This document shows positions 7,006-15,104 of a DNA stretch of 64,000 nt, piece after piece. This DNA comes from Micromonospora eburnea (GTDB lineage Bacteria; Actinomycetota; Actinomycetes; Mycobacteriales; Micromonosporaceae). A program made the position numbers and the translations under genes. The stretch lies in contig NZ_FMHY01000002.1 of the NCBI RefSeq assembly GCF_900090225.1, positions 4,898,001 through 4,962,000 of the forward strand. The letters run 5' to 3'. Position 1 is the first letter of the stretch, and every line of letters starts with the position of its first letter. The notes beneath the pieces are model-generated. The model worked only from the letters and a program-made list of their open reading frames with translations. It was not told where the DNA came from and did no database searches.

Positions 7006-7946
7006 CGGACGGGCTCCTTGCGGTCGGTGAGGCGTAGGAACACCTCGTCGAGGGTGGGGCGGCGCAAGCTCACGTCGGCGGCGGCGACTCCGGCGTGGTC
7101 AAGCTCGCGCACGATGTCGGCAAGGCGGAGGCCGGTGGCGGGCAGGGCGACGCTGAGCCCGTCGGCGTCGGTCGTCGTGGGTTCGGTGCCGGTGAGGGTG
7201 TTCAGGACGGTCATCGCCGCAGGCAGCGCGGCGGGGTCTTCGAGGGTGACGTCGAGGCGGTCCCCGATCGTGGCCTTCAGCTCGTCGGGCGTGCCGGTGG
7301 CGATCACCCGCCCGTGGTCGATGACGGCGATGTCGTTGGCCAGGTGGTCGGCCTCGTCCAGGTATTGCGTGGTGAGCAGCACCGTGGTGCCATCGGCCAC
7401 CAGCTCGCGGATGCTGTCCCAGATCTCGCCGCGGCTGCGTGGATCCAGGCCGGTGGTGGGCTCGTCCAGGAAGAGCACCTTGGGGCGCAGGATGAGGCTG
7501 GTGATCAGGTCGAGTCGACGGCGCATGCCGCCGGAGTAGCCGGCGACCGGGCGGTCGGCTGCGTCCATCAGGCCGAAGCGCTCGAGCAGCTCGTCGGCCC
7601 GCCGGTGCGCCTCGCGGCGGGGCAGGTGGTAGAGGCGCCCGAACATGCGCAGGTTGCCGCGGCCGGTGAGCTTCTCGTCCACGGCGGCGTACTGGCCGGC
7701 GAGCCCGATCCGCTCGCGCACTTTGCCGGCGTCGCGGACGACGTCGTATCCGGCGATGCGGGCGTGTCCGGCGTCGGGATCGGACAGGGTCGCCAGGATG
7801 CGCACCGCGGTCGTCTTCCCGGCGCCGTTGGGCCCGAGCACGCCGCAGACCGTTCCTCTCGGAACGCTCAGGTCCAGCCCCCGTAATGCATGAGTGTCGC
7901 CGAAGGACTTGTGTAGCCCCTCAGCGGCCACGATCGGATCCGCCAT
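7002..7946 (-). CDS. drrA-like: ABC transporter ATP-binding protein, DrrA family
   Basis: 314 residues. Walker A GPNGAGKTT near residue 38, signature YSGGMRRRLDL, Walker B VLFLDEPTTGLD, and a D-loop/H-loop region with LTTQYLDEADHL. The C-terminal part (about 220-314) is the DrrA-type extension, ending with RRPTLDEVFLRLTD, which contacts the permease. It energises export through the adjacent DrrB-like permease (4-base overlap ATGA). The ATG start at 7944-7946 lies 15 bases from the first of two GTAC-N3-GTAC operator boxes shared with the divergent TetR gene, which would place the promoter under its repression. Confidence 0.9.
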   Translation of the reverse strand: MADPIVAAEGLHKSFGDTHALRGLDLSVPRGTVCGVLGPNGAGKTTAVRILATLSDPDAGHARIAGYDVVRDAGKVRERIGLAGQYAAVDEKLTGRGNLRMFGRLYHLPRREAHRRADELLERFGLMDAADRPVAGYSGGMRRRLDLITSLILRPKVLFLDEPTTGLDPRSRGEIWDSIRELVADGTTVLLTTQYLDEADHLANDIAVIDHGRVIATGTPDELKATIGDRLDVTLEDPAALPAAMTVLNTLTGTEPTTTDADGLSVALPATGLRLADIVRELDHAGVAAADVSLRRPTLDEVFLRLTDRKEPVR

Positions 7947-7960
7947 GATCCCCCCACTGG

Positions 7961-8012
7961 GTACGTTGTACGCGGTTATGGCGGCCAGATTAAGGGACTG
8001 GGTACTATGTAC
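7961..8012. promoter_or_regulatory. Paired TetR operators and divergent promoters
   Basis: Two copies of GTAC-N3-GTAC occur at 7961-7971 and 8002-8012, each inside a longer direct repeat CTGGGTAC…GTACGC. They are 41 bases apart, about four helical turns. The right box contains TACTAT, a good -10 for the TetR gene; the left one contains TACAAC on the minus strand, a possible -10 for the drrA side. The repressor could therefore shut both promoters. Confidence 0.65.
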
Positions 8013-8032
8013 GCAACCAGGAGGGTGGAACG

Positions 8033-8779
8033 GTGGCCGACGCCGAGTACGTGAACATCTGGATGCGACCCGAACGCCCGGCCTACGGGCCGAAGCCGGC
8101 CTACAGCCGCGCGCAGATCACCGAGGCGGCGATCCGGATCGCCGACGCCGAAGGGATGGAGGCCGCCACCATGCGGCGGATCGCCGCCGAGATCGGCGCC
8201 GGCGCAATGTCGCTCTACCGGTACGTCCCGAGCCGCGACAACCTGGTCGAACTCATGGCCGACCGGGTGATGGGCGAGATCGACGTCACGGGCATGCCCT
8301 CGGGCGACTGGCGAGCCGACCTGACCCGCTACGCCGACGGGCTGCGGGCCATGTGGCTGAGGCACCCGTGGATCGCCACCGTGCAGCGGTCACTGCCCAG
8401 CTTCGGCCCCAACCAACTGCTCTTGATCGAACGGCTGACGGGAGTGCTCGACGCCTTTGTTTCCATCGACGAGAACCTCGGCCTCATAGCCATGCTGAAC
8501 AGCTACATCGAAGGCACCGTCCGCGAGGAGATCAGCTCGGCCAAGGAATTCCGCCGCATCGGGCTCAGCGAGTCGGAGTGGATGGCGCGGAGCTACCCAT
8601 ACGTCGACCAGCTGGTGAAGAGCGGCAAGTACCCGATGTTCACCAAGATCGTGATGGAGGCGCGCCAGCCGCACCTGAGCCGCGACGACCAGTTCCGGAA
8701 CGGGCTCCAGCGCATCCTCGACTGCATCGCCGCAGCCCTCCCATCAAACGGCCGAGTCTCCGAAGGCTCCCGCGATTGA
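8033..8779 (+). CDS. TetR/AcrR family transcriptional regulator
   Basis: 248 residues. The N-terminal HTH (about residues 24-70) reads SRAQITEAAIRIADAEGMEA, then MRRIAAEIGAGAMSLYRYVP, the canonical TetR recognition helix with tyrosines at its end. The C-terminal ligand domain (80-230) is of the TetR_C class found beside DrrAB exporters. The GTG start is 7 bases after a GAGGGTGG site. Divergent from the drrAB-like genes with two GTAC-N3-GTAC boxes between, it is very probably the repressor of the exporter and of itself. The inducer is unknown. Confidence 0.88.
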   Translation: MADAEYVNIWMRPERPAYGPKPAYSRAQITEAAIRIADAEGMEAATMRRIAAEIGAGAMSLYRYVPSRDNLVELMADRVMGEIDVTGMPSGDWRADLTRYADGLRAMWLRHPWIATVQRSLPSFGPNQLLLIERLTGVLDAFVSIDENLGLIAMLNSYIEGTVREEISSAKEFRRIGLSESEWMARSYPYVDQLVKSGKYPMFTKIVMEARQPHLSRDDQFRNGLQRILDCIAAALPSNGRVSEGSRD

Positions 8780-9079
8780 CCTCAAGTCCACCGTTGAGAA
8801 GTGACGATAGGAACGACATCGACGTTGACGGCATCGACATCGCAAGGATTTGACCGCTCTGCTCGGCGGGGCCTCCGGCGATTGAGATGCGCGGTCGACG
8901 GCGACTGACGCGCCGACCCAGCCCTACACCCTCAACTGAGAAGAGCCGTTAAGACCTTGGAGCGTCTCGTAACTTCGCTTCGAAGATTGCGGCCAACGAT
9001 GCCCGAGAGAGTTCGTCTTCGTTTAGGCCTGCCCACTCACTCACCGATTTTCGAGTCAGCATCTTCGCCGGGGCCCTGA
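8780..9079. other. Intergenic region without recognisable gene
   Basis: About 300 bases between the TetR gene and the sigma-factor remnant. The base composition is lower in GC than the surroundings. I see no RNA gene or convincing reading frame on either strand. The missing 5' part of the sigma factor would have been here. Confidence 0.4.
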
Positions 9080-9487
9080 CGGCGGCCCCGGTACCGCGTC
9101 GACGCCCGGGTACAGCAGGCGGTGACGGAACGTTTCGTGGACGCCGCGCTCGGCGGCGACCTGCAGGAGCTGCTGCGGATCCTCGCCCCTGACGTGACCC
9201 TGTGGACGGACGGCGGTGGCAAGGGGCCGGCGACGAGTCTTCGGCCGGTGCACGGCAGCGTCGCCGTCGCGAAACTGCTCGTGGCAGTCGCCGCGAACGT
9301 CCCCGGATCTGCCGTGGTCCGGTACCGCCGGGTCAACGGCGACCCATCCGCGCTGGTGTTCACCGGCGACTCGCCGCTGGCCGTACTGGTCCTCGACCTC
9401 ACCCCGGACGGCCACCGGGTGCGCGGCGTCTACTCGGTCACCAACCCCGACAAGCTGGCGCGAATCCCACGCGACTCGGCGCTGTGA
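9080..9487 (+). pseudogene. C-terminal SnoaL-like domain left from a SigJ-type ECF sigma factor
   Basis: The frame opens after a stop at 9077-9079 and reads RRPRYRVDARVQQAVTERFV, then the NTF2/SnoaL-like domain: GGDLQELLRILAPDVTLWTD, GGGKGPA, RPVHGSVAVAKLL and GDSPLAVLVLDL. This is the C-terminal regulatory domain of SigJ-like ECF41 sigma factors. The sigma-2 and sigma-4 domains are gone and the remaining ORF could only start at GTG 9122 inside the linker. It might still be expressed as a solo domain of 121 residues, but truncation is the simpler reading. Confidence 0.55.
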
Positions 9488-9550
9488 CGCCTGGCCGCGA
9501 GGCCGCCCGTCTCACTTTTTCGTCGCTGAGGGCGTACAGCAATCCACATA

Positions 9551-9591
9551 CGGGAAGGGCCGGCCAGCTTGGCCGGCCCTTCCCGTTTTTT
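9551..9591. terminator. Strong intrinsic bidirectional terminator
   Basis: A perfect 16-bp stem (CGGGAAGGGCCGGCCA and its complement) with a 3-base loop, followed by TTTTTT on the plus strand. It serves the sigma-factor remnant and lies at the 3' end of the convergent lipoprotein gene, whose stop codon begins at 9591. Confidence 0.9.
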
Positions 9592-10148
9592 CAGGACTCG
9601 ACGTCGAGGTCGCCGCCGCCGGTGCGGATCGAGACCGACGGGGACGGGTACGAGCCCGGCGGCAGGTGCAGGGTGGTCCGGCCGCCGCCGCTGTCCACGG
9701 CCAGACTCGCCGGGGCCGTGTCCAGGCGCACCGCGACGTCGCCGCCCGCGGAGCGGATGTCGAGGCCCGCGACGGTGCCGCGGACATGCACCGCGCCGCC
9801 GTCGCTGGCCAGCCGGATCGTGAGGCCGGCCGGGATCTCGACGCGGTACGTGATGCCGCACGCGCCGTGGTGGCCGCCGCAGCCCGCCGTCGCCAGGGCG
9901 ACCACGCCGTCGTGGACGTCGAGCGTGGCGTGCGGCGCCTTGCCGGTGTAGGTGGCGGTCTCGGTCACCCGCATCGCGCCCGTGGTGGGCACGAGCGTGA
10001 TGTCGCCGCCGGAGCTGGTGATCTCCAGGCGGGTCGCCGGGCCGGGGATGTCGCGGGTCGTCGTGGTGGTGGAGGTGGGGCCGGAGCAGGCGGTGGTGCT
10101 CAGGGCGAGCGCGACCAGGGCGAGCGCGATCGGCGGGAACTTCCTCAT
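9591..10148 (-). CDS. Lipoprotein with DUF4097-like beta-helix repeats
   Basis: 185 residues from ATG 10146-10148. A signal peptide (MRKFPPIALALVALALSTTA) ends in a lipobox with Cys21, followed by a Thr-rich linker. The body consists of repeating short beta strands with a GG-D pattern (ITSSGGDITLVP, LASDGGAVHVRG, IRSAGGDVAVRL, SIRTGGGDLDVES), typical of DUF4097/DUF4098 adhesin-like folds. It is expected on the outer face of the membrane. It overlaps the preceding hydrolase gene by ATGA, so the two are co-translated. Its function is unknown. Confidence 0.8.
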   Translation of the reverse strand: MRKFPPIALALVALALSTTACSGPTSTTTTTRDIPGPATRLEITSSGGDITLVPTTGAMRVTETATYTGKAPHATLDVHDGVVALATAGCGGHHGACGITYRVEIPAGLTIRLASDGGAVHVRGTVAGLDIRSAGGDVAVRLDTAPASLAVDSGGGRTTLHLPPGSYPSPSVSIRTGGGDLDVES

Positions 10149-11485
10149 GGCAGCAGCAGCCCCCAGTAGAGCGCCCACGGCAGGAAGGCCGCGGCGCCGA
10201 TGTTCAGGACCGCCAGCCGGACCCGGTCGCGGTCCTGGCGCCATGCGGCCAGGGTCATGACCGCGGCGATGACGGTGACCAGCGCAGCGGCCTGTAGCGC
10301 GAGCCACACCACCGGGCGGCCGTTCACGACCGGGCCGACGTCAACACCCTTCCAGCCGGTGCTGGACTCGACGGCGAACAGGTAGGCGACGAACCCCAGC
10401 GCGGTCACCAGGCCCGCCGCGCCGAAGACGGTGGCCGGCCGGCGGGCCGCGGCCGGCCGGCGGACCAGCGCCGACACGAACGCCGCCAGCAGCACGACCA
10501 GGGCGGTGAGCTGGGCGGGCCAGCCCTCCCACCAGGCCGAGGGTTCGAGGTCGGTACTGCGCACAGCCTGCTCCGGCAGCGCATCCGAAGCGCCGGCCGG
10601 TGTCCGGCCCGACGCGACCTCGCGGACCCAGGCGCCGACCAGGTCGGCGTACCCGGGCACCAGTTCGTCGGTGTAGTCCCCGGCGGCGTCGCGCACGTGC
10701 AGCGCATGGCCGGCACCGGGCAGGATCCGCAGCGCGAACGGGCCGGGGATGTTCGCCCGCAGGACCGAAGCGCTCTCGGCCGCCGGCACTTGCTCGTCGG
10801 CACCGCCGTAGACGGCCAGGACCGGCTGATGCAACGCGCGCAGGGCGGGCACGGGGTCGTAGTACGGCTCGGCGAACAGGCCGGCGTCGGCGGAGAGCCG
10901 GTGGGCGCGGTCGGTCAGCGTGGTGGCGAACGAGCCCGTGACGCCGGCGCGAGCGACCTTGTTGCGCATGTTCCAGTTCTGCGTGCGCAGCGGGGGCAGG
11001 CCCGGCGCGGACGCGGCGACCAGGAAGGCGGCGCCGGAGCGGCCGGCGGCGATCGGCGCCACCCAGCCGCCCTCGCTGATGCCCCAGATCCCGACGTAGC
11101 GCGGATCCACCTCCGGCCGCCCGCGCAGCAGCTCGTAGCCGTGGACGGCGTCGCCGGCCAGCTGGGCGTAGTCGCGGTGGGTCTTGGTGTAGCCGCGGTA
11201 CCGCTTGTCGTACGCGAGCACCGCGATACCCTGCCGCGCGAACGCCTCGGCCTCCGGCGCGACCTCGGACCGGGGCGCCTCGCCGGAGCCCGCGACGAGG
11301 ACCAGCCCGGGCAGCGGGCCGGTGGCGTCGCGCGGCGTGTACAGCGTGGCGGCGAGCCGCTGGCCGTCGTCGGTGGTGAAGGAGAGCTCGGCCGTGTTCA
11401 GGTCGGTGGCCGCGGCGGCCGGGCGGATCGGGATCAGGACGGCGGCGAGGACCGCCGCCAGGGACAACAGGGCGCGTCGAAACAT
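10145..11485 (-). CDS. Exported alpha/beta hydrolase with C-terminal membrane domain
   Basis: About 446 residues, start at ATG 11483-11485 chosen because GAGAGG lies 8 bases upstream (a second ATG two codons earlier is possible). A signal peptide is followed by an alpha/beta hydrolase domain of the dienelactone hydrolase/thioesterase-like class (about 30-310): LVAGSGEAPRSE oxyanion region, nucleophile elbow GISEGG, acid in GGADEQVP, histidine in GAGHALHV. The last 130 residues contain four hydrophobic helices ending in LPWALYWGLLLP. The enzyme domain should face outside. The substrate is unknown. The gene is coupled to the DUF4097 lipoprotein. Confidence 0.82.
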   Translation of the reverse strand: MFRRALLSLAAVLAAVLIPIRPAAAATDLNTAELSFTTDDGQRLAATLYTPRDATGPLPGLVLVAGSGEAPRSEVAPEAEAFARQGIAVLAYDKRYRGYTKTHRDYAQLAGDAVHGYELLRGRPEVDPRYVGIWGISEGGWVAPIAAGRSGAAFLVAASAPGLPPLRTQNWNMRNKVARAGVTGSFATTLTDRAHRLSADAGLFAEPYYDPVPALRALHQPVLAVYGGADEQVPAAESASVLRANIPGPFALRILPGAGHALHVRDAAGDYTDELVPGYADLVGAWVREVASGRTPAGASDALPEQAVRSTDLEPSAWWEGWPAQLTALVVLLAAFVSALVRRPAAARRPATVFGAAGLVTALGFVAYLFAVESSTGWKGVDVGPVVNGRPVVWLALQAAALVTVIAAVMTLAAWRQDRDRVRLAVLNIGAAAFLPWALYWGLLLP

Positions 11486-11561
11486 GCCCATAGCCTCTCG
11501 ATCTTCGGCATTCGGCACATCGCCGCGCGGAGCCGACCGAGATCACCGCCGCCGGTGAGCG

Positions 11562-12221
11562 TCACTCACCCGGCAGGATGAGCCCCGACTCGTACGCCAC
11601 GACCACCGCCTGCACGCGATCGCGCAGCTGCAGCTTGCTCAGCACGTTGCTCACGTGGGTCTTGACGGTGTGCTCGCTGAGCGTCAGCGCGACGGCGATC
11701 TCGGCGTTGGACAGCCCCCGCCCGACCAGCGCGAGGATCTCCCGCTCCCGCCCGCTGAGCTGGGCCATCGCCGGCGGTTCGATGGTGGCGGGCCGCCGGT
11801 TGCGCACCGCATCGTGGATCAGCCGCGTGGTGACCGACGGCGCGAGCAGCGATTCGCCAGCCGCGACGATGCGAACGGCCGCGAGCAGCTCCGCCCGGCG
11901 CACGTCCTTGAGCAGGAAGCCGCTGGCCCCGGCGCGCAGGGCGCCGTAGACGTACTCGTCCTGGTCGAACGTCGTGAGCACGAGCACCCGGGTGTCGGTC
12001 TCGGCGCAGACCAGGCGGGTCGCCTCGACGCCGTCCATGAGCGGCATCCGGATGTCGACGACGAGCACGTCGGGGCGGTGCCTGCGGACCGCGGCCACCG
12101 CCTCCGCGCCGTCGCCCGCCTCGCCCACCACGGTCAGGTCGTCCTCGGCGTCGATGATCGCGGCGAACGCGCCGCGGATGAGCTCCTGGTCGTCGGCGAC
12201 GACGACGGTCGTGGCGCTCAT
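11562..12221 (-). CDS. NarL/LuxR-type two-component response regulator
   Basis: 219 residues. Receiver domain 1-120 with acidic DD at 10-11, phospho-acceptor Asp56 in VVDIRMPLMDG, and the conserved Thr/Lys (LTTF, LLKDV). LuxR HTH at about 150-212 with LSGREREILALVGRGLSNAEIA. ATG at 12219-12221 overlaps the kinase stop (ATGA), so the pair is co-expressed. A regulator for the nearby hydrolase/lipoprotein genes, which lie downstream on the same strand with a 76-base gap, is a reasonable guess but not shown. Confidence 0.93.
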   Translation of the reverse strand: MSATTVVVADDQELIRGAFAAIIDAEDDLTVVGEAGDGAEAVAAVRRHRPDVLVVDIRMPLMDGVEATRLVCAETDTRVLVLTTFDQDEYVYGALRAGASGFLLKDVRRAELLAAVRIVAAGESLLAPSVTTRLIHDAVRNRRPATIEPPAMAQLSGREREILALVGRGLSNAEIAVALTLSEHTVKTHVSNVLSKLQLRDRVQAVVVAYESGLILPGE

Positions 12222-13363
12222 CGGACGGCCGCCGGCAGGCTCGCCTCGACCCGGAACCCCTTGCCGCCCGCCCCCGCGCCCCACCGCGCCTGCCCGCCGC
12301 AGGCAGCCGCGCGCTCGGCGATGCCGGTGAGCCCGCGCCCAGCGCCGTCGGCTCCGGTCCCGGCACCGTCGCCTCTGGCGCCGACGCCGTCGTCGGTGAC
12401 GCGGACGGTGAGGCCGTCGCCGGTCCAGGCGAGCGCCACGTCGACGCGCACCGCGCCGTGGTCCGGCCGGGCGTGTTTCAGCACGTTCGTGAGCCCTTCC
12501 TGCACGATCCGGTAGGCGGCGGCCTCGACGTCCGCCGGGAGCTTTCGCGGTTCGCCGGCTTCTGCCAGGTGCACCGCGATAAATCCAGGTCTTTCCACGC
12601 TATTCGTCAGGTCCGGCAGCCCCGCCAGCGTCGGCGCGGGCACCAGCTCGTTCCGGCCGTCGCCGAGCACCCCGAGGACGCGTCGCAGCTGCGCCATCGC
12701 CTCCCGCCCGGCCCCCGCGATCGCGTCGAACGACGCGGTGACCCGGGCGTCGTCCCGCCCGACGAACACCGGCCCGGCCTCCGCCTGCGCGATCATGACG
12801 CTCATCCCGTGCCCGAGGACGTCGTGCATCTCCCGCGCGATCCGTGCCCGCTCAAGCGCGGCCTCCAACTCCCGCGCCCGCTCCAGGTGCCGCGCCCGCT
12901 CCTTGAGCGCCGCGGTCTGCGCGCCACGCGCGGCCCAGGCGCGCCCGAGCGCGTAGACGGTCACCCACAGCAACACCCCGCGGGCCGCCGTGTCGAGCGC
13001 CCCGGTGAGCAGCACCGCCCCCCACCCGATGAACACGAGTGCCGTGATCCGCTGCCACCACGGCGCCTGGGCGGCGAGCGTGAACAGGGCGAGCAGCGCC
13101 CCGTACCAGATCGGCTGCGGCGCCCCTTGCGGAAAGAACGCGTACAGCCCGGCCCCGGCCTCGGTCGCGATGAGCACAGCGAACGGCGCCTTGCGCCGCC
13201 ATACGACAGGCACGGTGGACAGCAGGATCGGCAGAAACATCGCCGGCTCCCACCCGTCGTGTCCCGGCGCCGGTCGGTTCGACACGAACGGCGCGAGCTG
13301 CGCCAGCAACACCGCCACCATGAGCGCGACGTCGCCCAGCACGGGCGGAACCCGCCACCTCAT
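12218..13363 (-). CDS. NarL-type sensor histidine kinase (HisKA_3)
   Basis: 381 residues from ATG 13361-13363. Four to five hydrophobic helices (about 10-140) make a membrane sensor without a large outside domain. A coiled segment leads to the HisKA_3 dimerisation motif with phospho-acceptor His180 in AREMHDVLGHGMSV. The HATPase domain follows with EAAAYRIVQEGLTNVLKHA, DDGVGARG and GRGLTGIAERA. It partners the overlapping response regulator. The signal is unknown, possibly membrane or lipid stress as in similar short kinases. Confidence 0.92.
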   Translation of the reverse strand: MRWRVPPVLGDVALMVAVLLAQLAPFVSNRPAPGHDGWEPAMFLPILLSTVPVVWRRKAPFAVLIATEAGAGLYAFFPQGAPQPIWYGALLALFTLAAQAPWWQRITALVFIGWGAVLLTGALDTAARGVLLWVTVYALGRAWAARGAQTAALKERARHLERARELEAALERARIAREMHDVLGHGMSVMIAQAEAGPVFVGRDDARVTASFDAIAGAGREAMAQLRRVLGVLGDGRNELVPAPTLAGLPDLTNSVERPGFIAVHLAEAGEPRKLPADVEAAAYRIVQEGLTNVLKHARPDHGAVRVDVALAWTGDGLTVRVTDDGVGARGDGAGTGADGAGRGLTGIAERAAACGGQARWGAGAGGKGFRVEASLPAAVR

Positions 13364-13473
13364 CACAAGACCAACGTAGGCCACTCCGCCGCCCGGCCAC
13401 AAACGCTCACCTTCCGGCGGCGAACTCGCCGAGGAAGGCGAGCTCCGGGCGGGTGCCAGCGGTGATGTAGGGC

Positions 13474-13575
13474 ACGAATCACGATCTGATCCTGAAGGCG
13501 GTCGCCCACCAGGTTGCCGGCAATCCGGGGCGGCGGTGGATTCTGCTGTATGCGCAGCGGTGGCTGGCTGCGCCG
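13474..13575 (+). pseudogene. Short fragment resembling a group II intron reverse transcriptase
   Basis: In one plus-strand frame the sequence reads NHDLILKAVAHQ, then a short insert, then RRWILLYAQRWLAAP. This resembles the segment after the catalytic domain 1 motif of bacterial group II intron RTs (…DHDLLLKAV… WVLLYVRRWLKAP). Only about 34 residues match and no YADD motif or intron RNA domains are present. It is one more trace of mobile DNA. The match is short, so confidence is modest. Confidence 0.4.
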
Positions 13576-13760
13576 GGCTGGCGTCGATGCCCCTGCGCTG
13601 CCGCTCCGCGAAGTACCCGGCTCAGGCCGTAGTCCCAGCCGCCTTCCCTTGCCCGCCCGCATGATCCATTCTGATGTCTCCATTCATGATCATCGGGTGG
13701 ACGAGCCTCGTGGCGCCGCAGCCGGAGCATCCGAGCGGCGAAGAAAAGGTAGGACGCGCC

Positions 13761-14108
13761 ATGACCGGTCAGCTGTCCGAGAATCAGCGAAGGTACAGCC
13801 CTCTGGCGATCACGGCCTGCTGCATGGGCCTGGTTCCGCTGCTGTTCGCCAGCGCGGGCTATGCCTTGCTGATAGACCTGAACATCAGACTTCTACTCCC
13901 TGCGCTGGGGCTCGCTGTCTGCGCGGTTGCCGTAGGCGTCGCGGGACTGAAGGAGATCAAGACGACCGGGCAACGTGGTCGCGGTCTGGCGATTGCCGAG
14001 TGCGTGGCTGGCGCAGCCGTATTTGCGGTCCTGGCCTTCTCCTTCCTGTATCTGATGGTGGTGGGCCCTTCGCCTGCTGGCTGCGCCCCGCCCGCCCCCT
14101 GCTGGTGA
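13761..14108 (+). CDS. Small DUF4190-like membrane protein
   Basis: 115 residues starting MTGQLSENQRRYSPLAI, with AAGGTAGGA 7 bases before the ATG. An upstream in-frame ATG at 13674 is possible but lacks a good ribosome-binding site. Three hydrophobic helices (about 15-35, 40-62, 78-100), the middle pair separated by GLKEIKTTGQRGRGLAIA, which is the loop typical of DUF4190 proteins. It is probably a small integral membrane protein of unknown role. It stands alone between mobile-element remnants. Confidence 0.65.
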   Translation: MTGQLSENQRRYSPLAITACCMGLVPLLFASAGYALLIDLNIRLLLPALGLAVCAVAVGVAGLKEIKTTGQRGRGLAIAECVAGAAVFAVLAFSFLYLMVVGPSPAGCAPPAPCW

Positions 14109-14145
14109 GTCGTGAACGTCGGGGCCTTGACTTCAGCAAACGTCG

Positions 14146-14304
14146 ATGTTGCTGATGCTGGCTCAGGGCACTCCGCCGCACGTGGTTTCGGAGCTTCTCG
14201 GGCACACGTCGATTGCGATCACGAAGGACGCGTACGGGCATTTGATGGAAGGCAACCGTCGTTCGGCTGCGGAGGCCATGTCCCGTGGTCTGTACGGGCA
14301 GTGA
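14146..14304 (+). pseudogene. Tyrosine recombinase (integrase) C-terminal remnant
   Basis: 52 codons containing the last catalytic boxes of phage-type integrases: LAQGTPPHVVSELLGHTSIA with the conserved HxxR/H region, then the nucleophile tyrosine in KDAYGHLMEGNRR. The N-terminal domain and the first catalytic Arg are missing. The stop is about 115 bases from a partial tRNA-Arg, the usual geometry of an integrase gene next to its attachment site. It therefore marks a decayed integrative element. Confidence 0.75.
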
Positions 14305-14370
14305 GGCGGCCAGTGGCTCCCAGCGTGGCTCCCACAGCCGCCCCGAACCCGCTCCGGACGGATGTGAGAA

Positions 14371-14410
14371 AGCCCCCGACCTCGCCATTTCGGCTGGTCG
14401 GGGGCTTCTT
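14371..14410 (+). terminator. Intrinsic terminator after the integrase remnant
   Basis: AGCCCCCGACC pairs with GGTCGGGGGCT (11 bp) around a 14-base loop and is followed by TCTT. It lies between the integrase tail and the partial tRNA. Confidence 0.75.
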
Positions 14411-14419
14411 CCTGTGCTG

Positions 14420-14461
14420 TGCGCCCGAAGGGACTCGAACCCCTAACCTTCTGATCCGTAG
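14420..14461 (-). other. 3' half of tRNA-Arg(ACG): attachment-site remnant
   Basis: On the minus strand the sequence from the anticodon loop (CTACGGA) through the variable loop, T arm (GGGGTTCGAGTCCC) and acceptor strand (TTCGGGCGCA) matches tRNA-Arg(ACG). The 5' half (D arm and first acceptor strand) is not found upstream, so this is not a functional gene. Duplicated tRNA 3' halves are the classic attL or attR scar of integrases. The neighbouring integrase tail supports this. Confidence 0.75.
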
Positions 14462-14909
14462 TAAGAGGCCAGGGGCATGGCCCCCGGAATCGGCCATCGA
14501 CGGCCAACCAGCACAGTCCCCGATGCCCGCACGACCACGCAGGCGCGCCACCGGGCCTGGTTCGCTGCACTTCGCCGTCATCGGCACCGACCACCACAGC
14601 CATGCGGAGCAGGACGCCGCCGGCGGCCACCTTCCGATGCCGCGCCCAGTATGCCCGACCAAACCCTCGGCCCCCAGCCCAAGATCCGCTCTGGAATTAC
14701 CCGCTTTCGACACTCACGTAATTCCGTGGCAACGACCCCGTTCCGCTCTGTCCGCAAAGAACGAAGGCATCAAACCCCCAAACCCAGAAGGGGCCCGCGC
14801 GCTTAAAACACTGACATTAAAACCGGCCGGCGCCTGACAGCGCCGGCCGGTTCTCGATCTCCACCGCAATCTGGTTGAAACACGCGATCAATTGAGGAGA
14901 ACCTCTTCC
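14462..14909. other. Intergenic region between att remnant and recombinase cluster
   Basis: About 450 bases with lower GC than the surroundings. No convincing protein or RNA gene was seen. It contains a strong hairpin at 14821-14852 and, at 14894-14899, a GAGGAG ribosome-binding site for the next small ORF. Confidence 0.4.
14821..14852. terminator. Perfect 13-bp hairpin terminator
   Basis: AACCGGCCGGCGC pairs with GCGCCGGCCGGTT around a 6-base loop, followed by CTCG. It probably insulates the small ORF/recombinase operon from upstream transcription. Confidence 0.7.
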
Positions 14910-15104
14910 GTGACAACGCAGCCCGCCGCTCTACACGGCATCAACCCGCAAGGCTTTTGCCTCACCATCGTGTTCACTGGCAACCTGGGCGGCGCTCTCC
15001 GCCCTGAAATGACCTGTTCGCACGGGACATCAACACACACGCCAACGGCACCTGCCCACCGGCGTACCTGCCGCACGAGTCAACCACCGGACGGAGGCGC
15101 ATGA
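14910..15104 (+). CDS. Small hypothetical protein in serine recombinase operon
   Basis: 64 codons from GTG 14910, with GAGGAG 10 bases upstream. The product is a Thr/Pro/His-rich polar peptide with a short hydrophobic stretch (FCLTIVFTGNLGGAL) and no domain I recognise. Its stop overlaps the next ORF by ATGA, which supports real co-translation with that ORF and the recombinase. It is likely element cargo or an accessory protein. Existence as a protein is moderately supported only by the ribosome-binding site and overlap. Confidence 0.45.
   Translation: MTTQPAALHGINPQGFCLTIVFTGNLGGALRPEMTCSHGTSTHTPTAPAHRRTCRTSQPPDGGA

Noticed and set aside
14420..14461. Functional tRNA-Arg gene
   Set aside because: Only the anticodon loop to the 3' end is present; D arm and 5' acceptor strand are missing.
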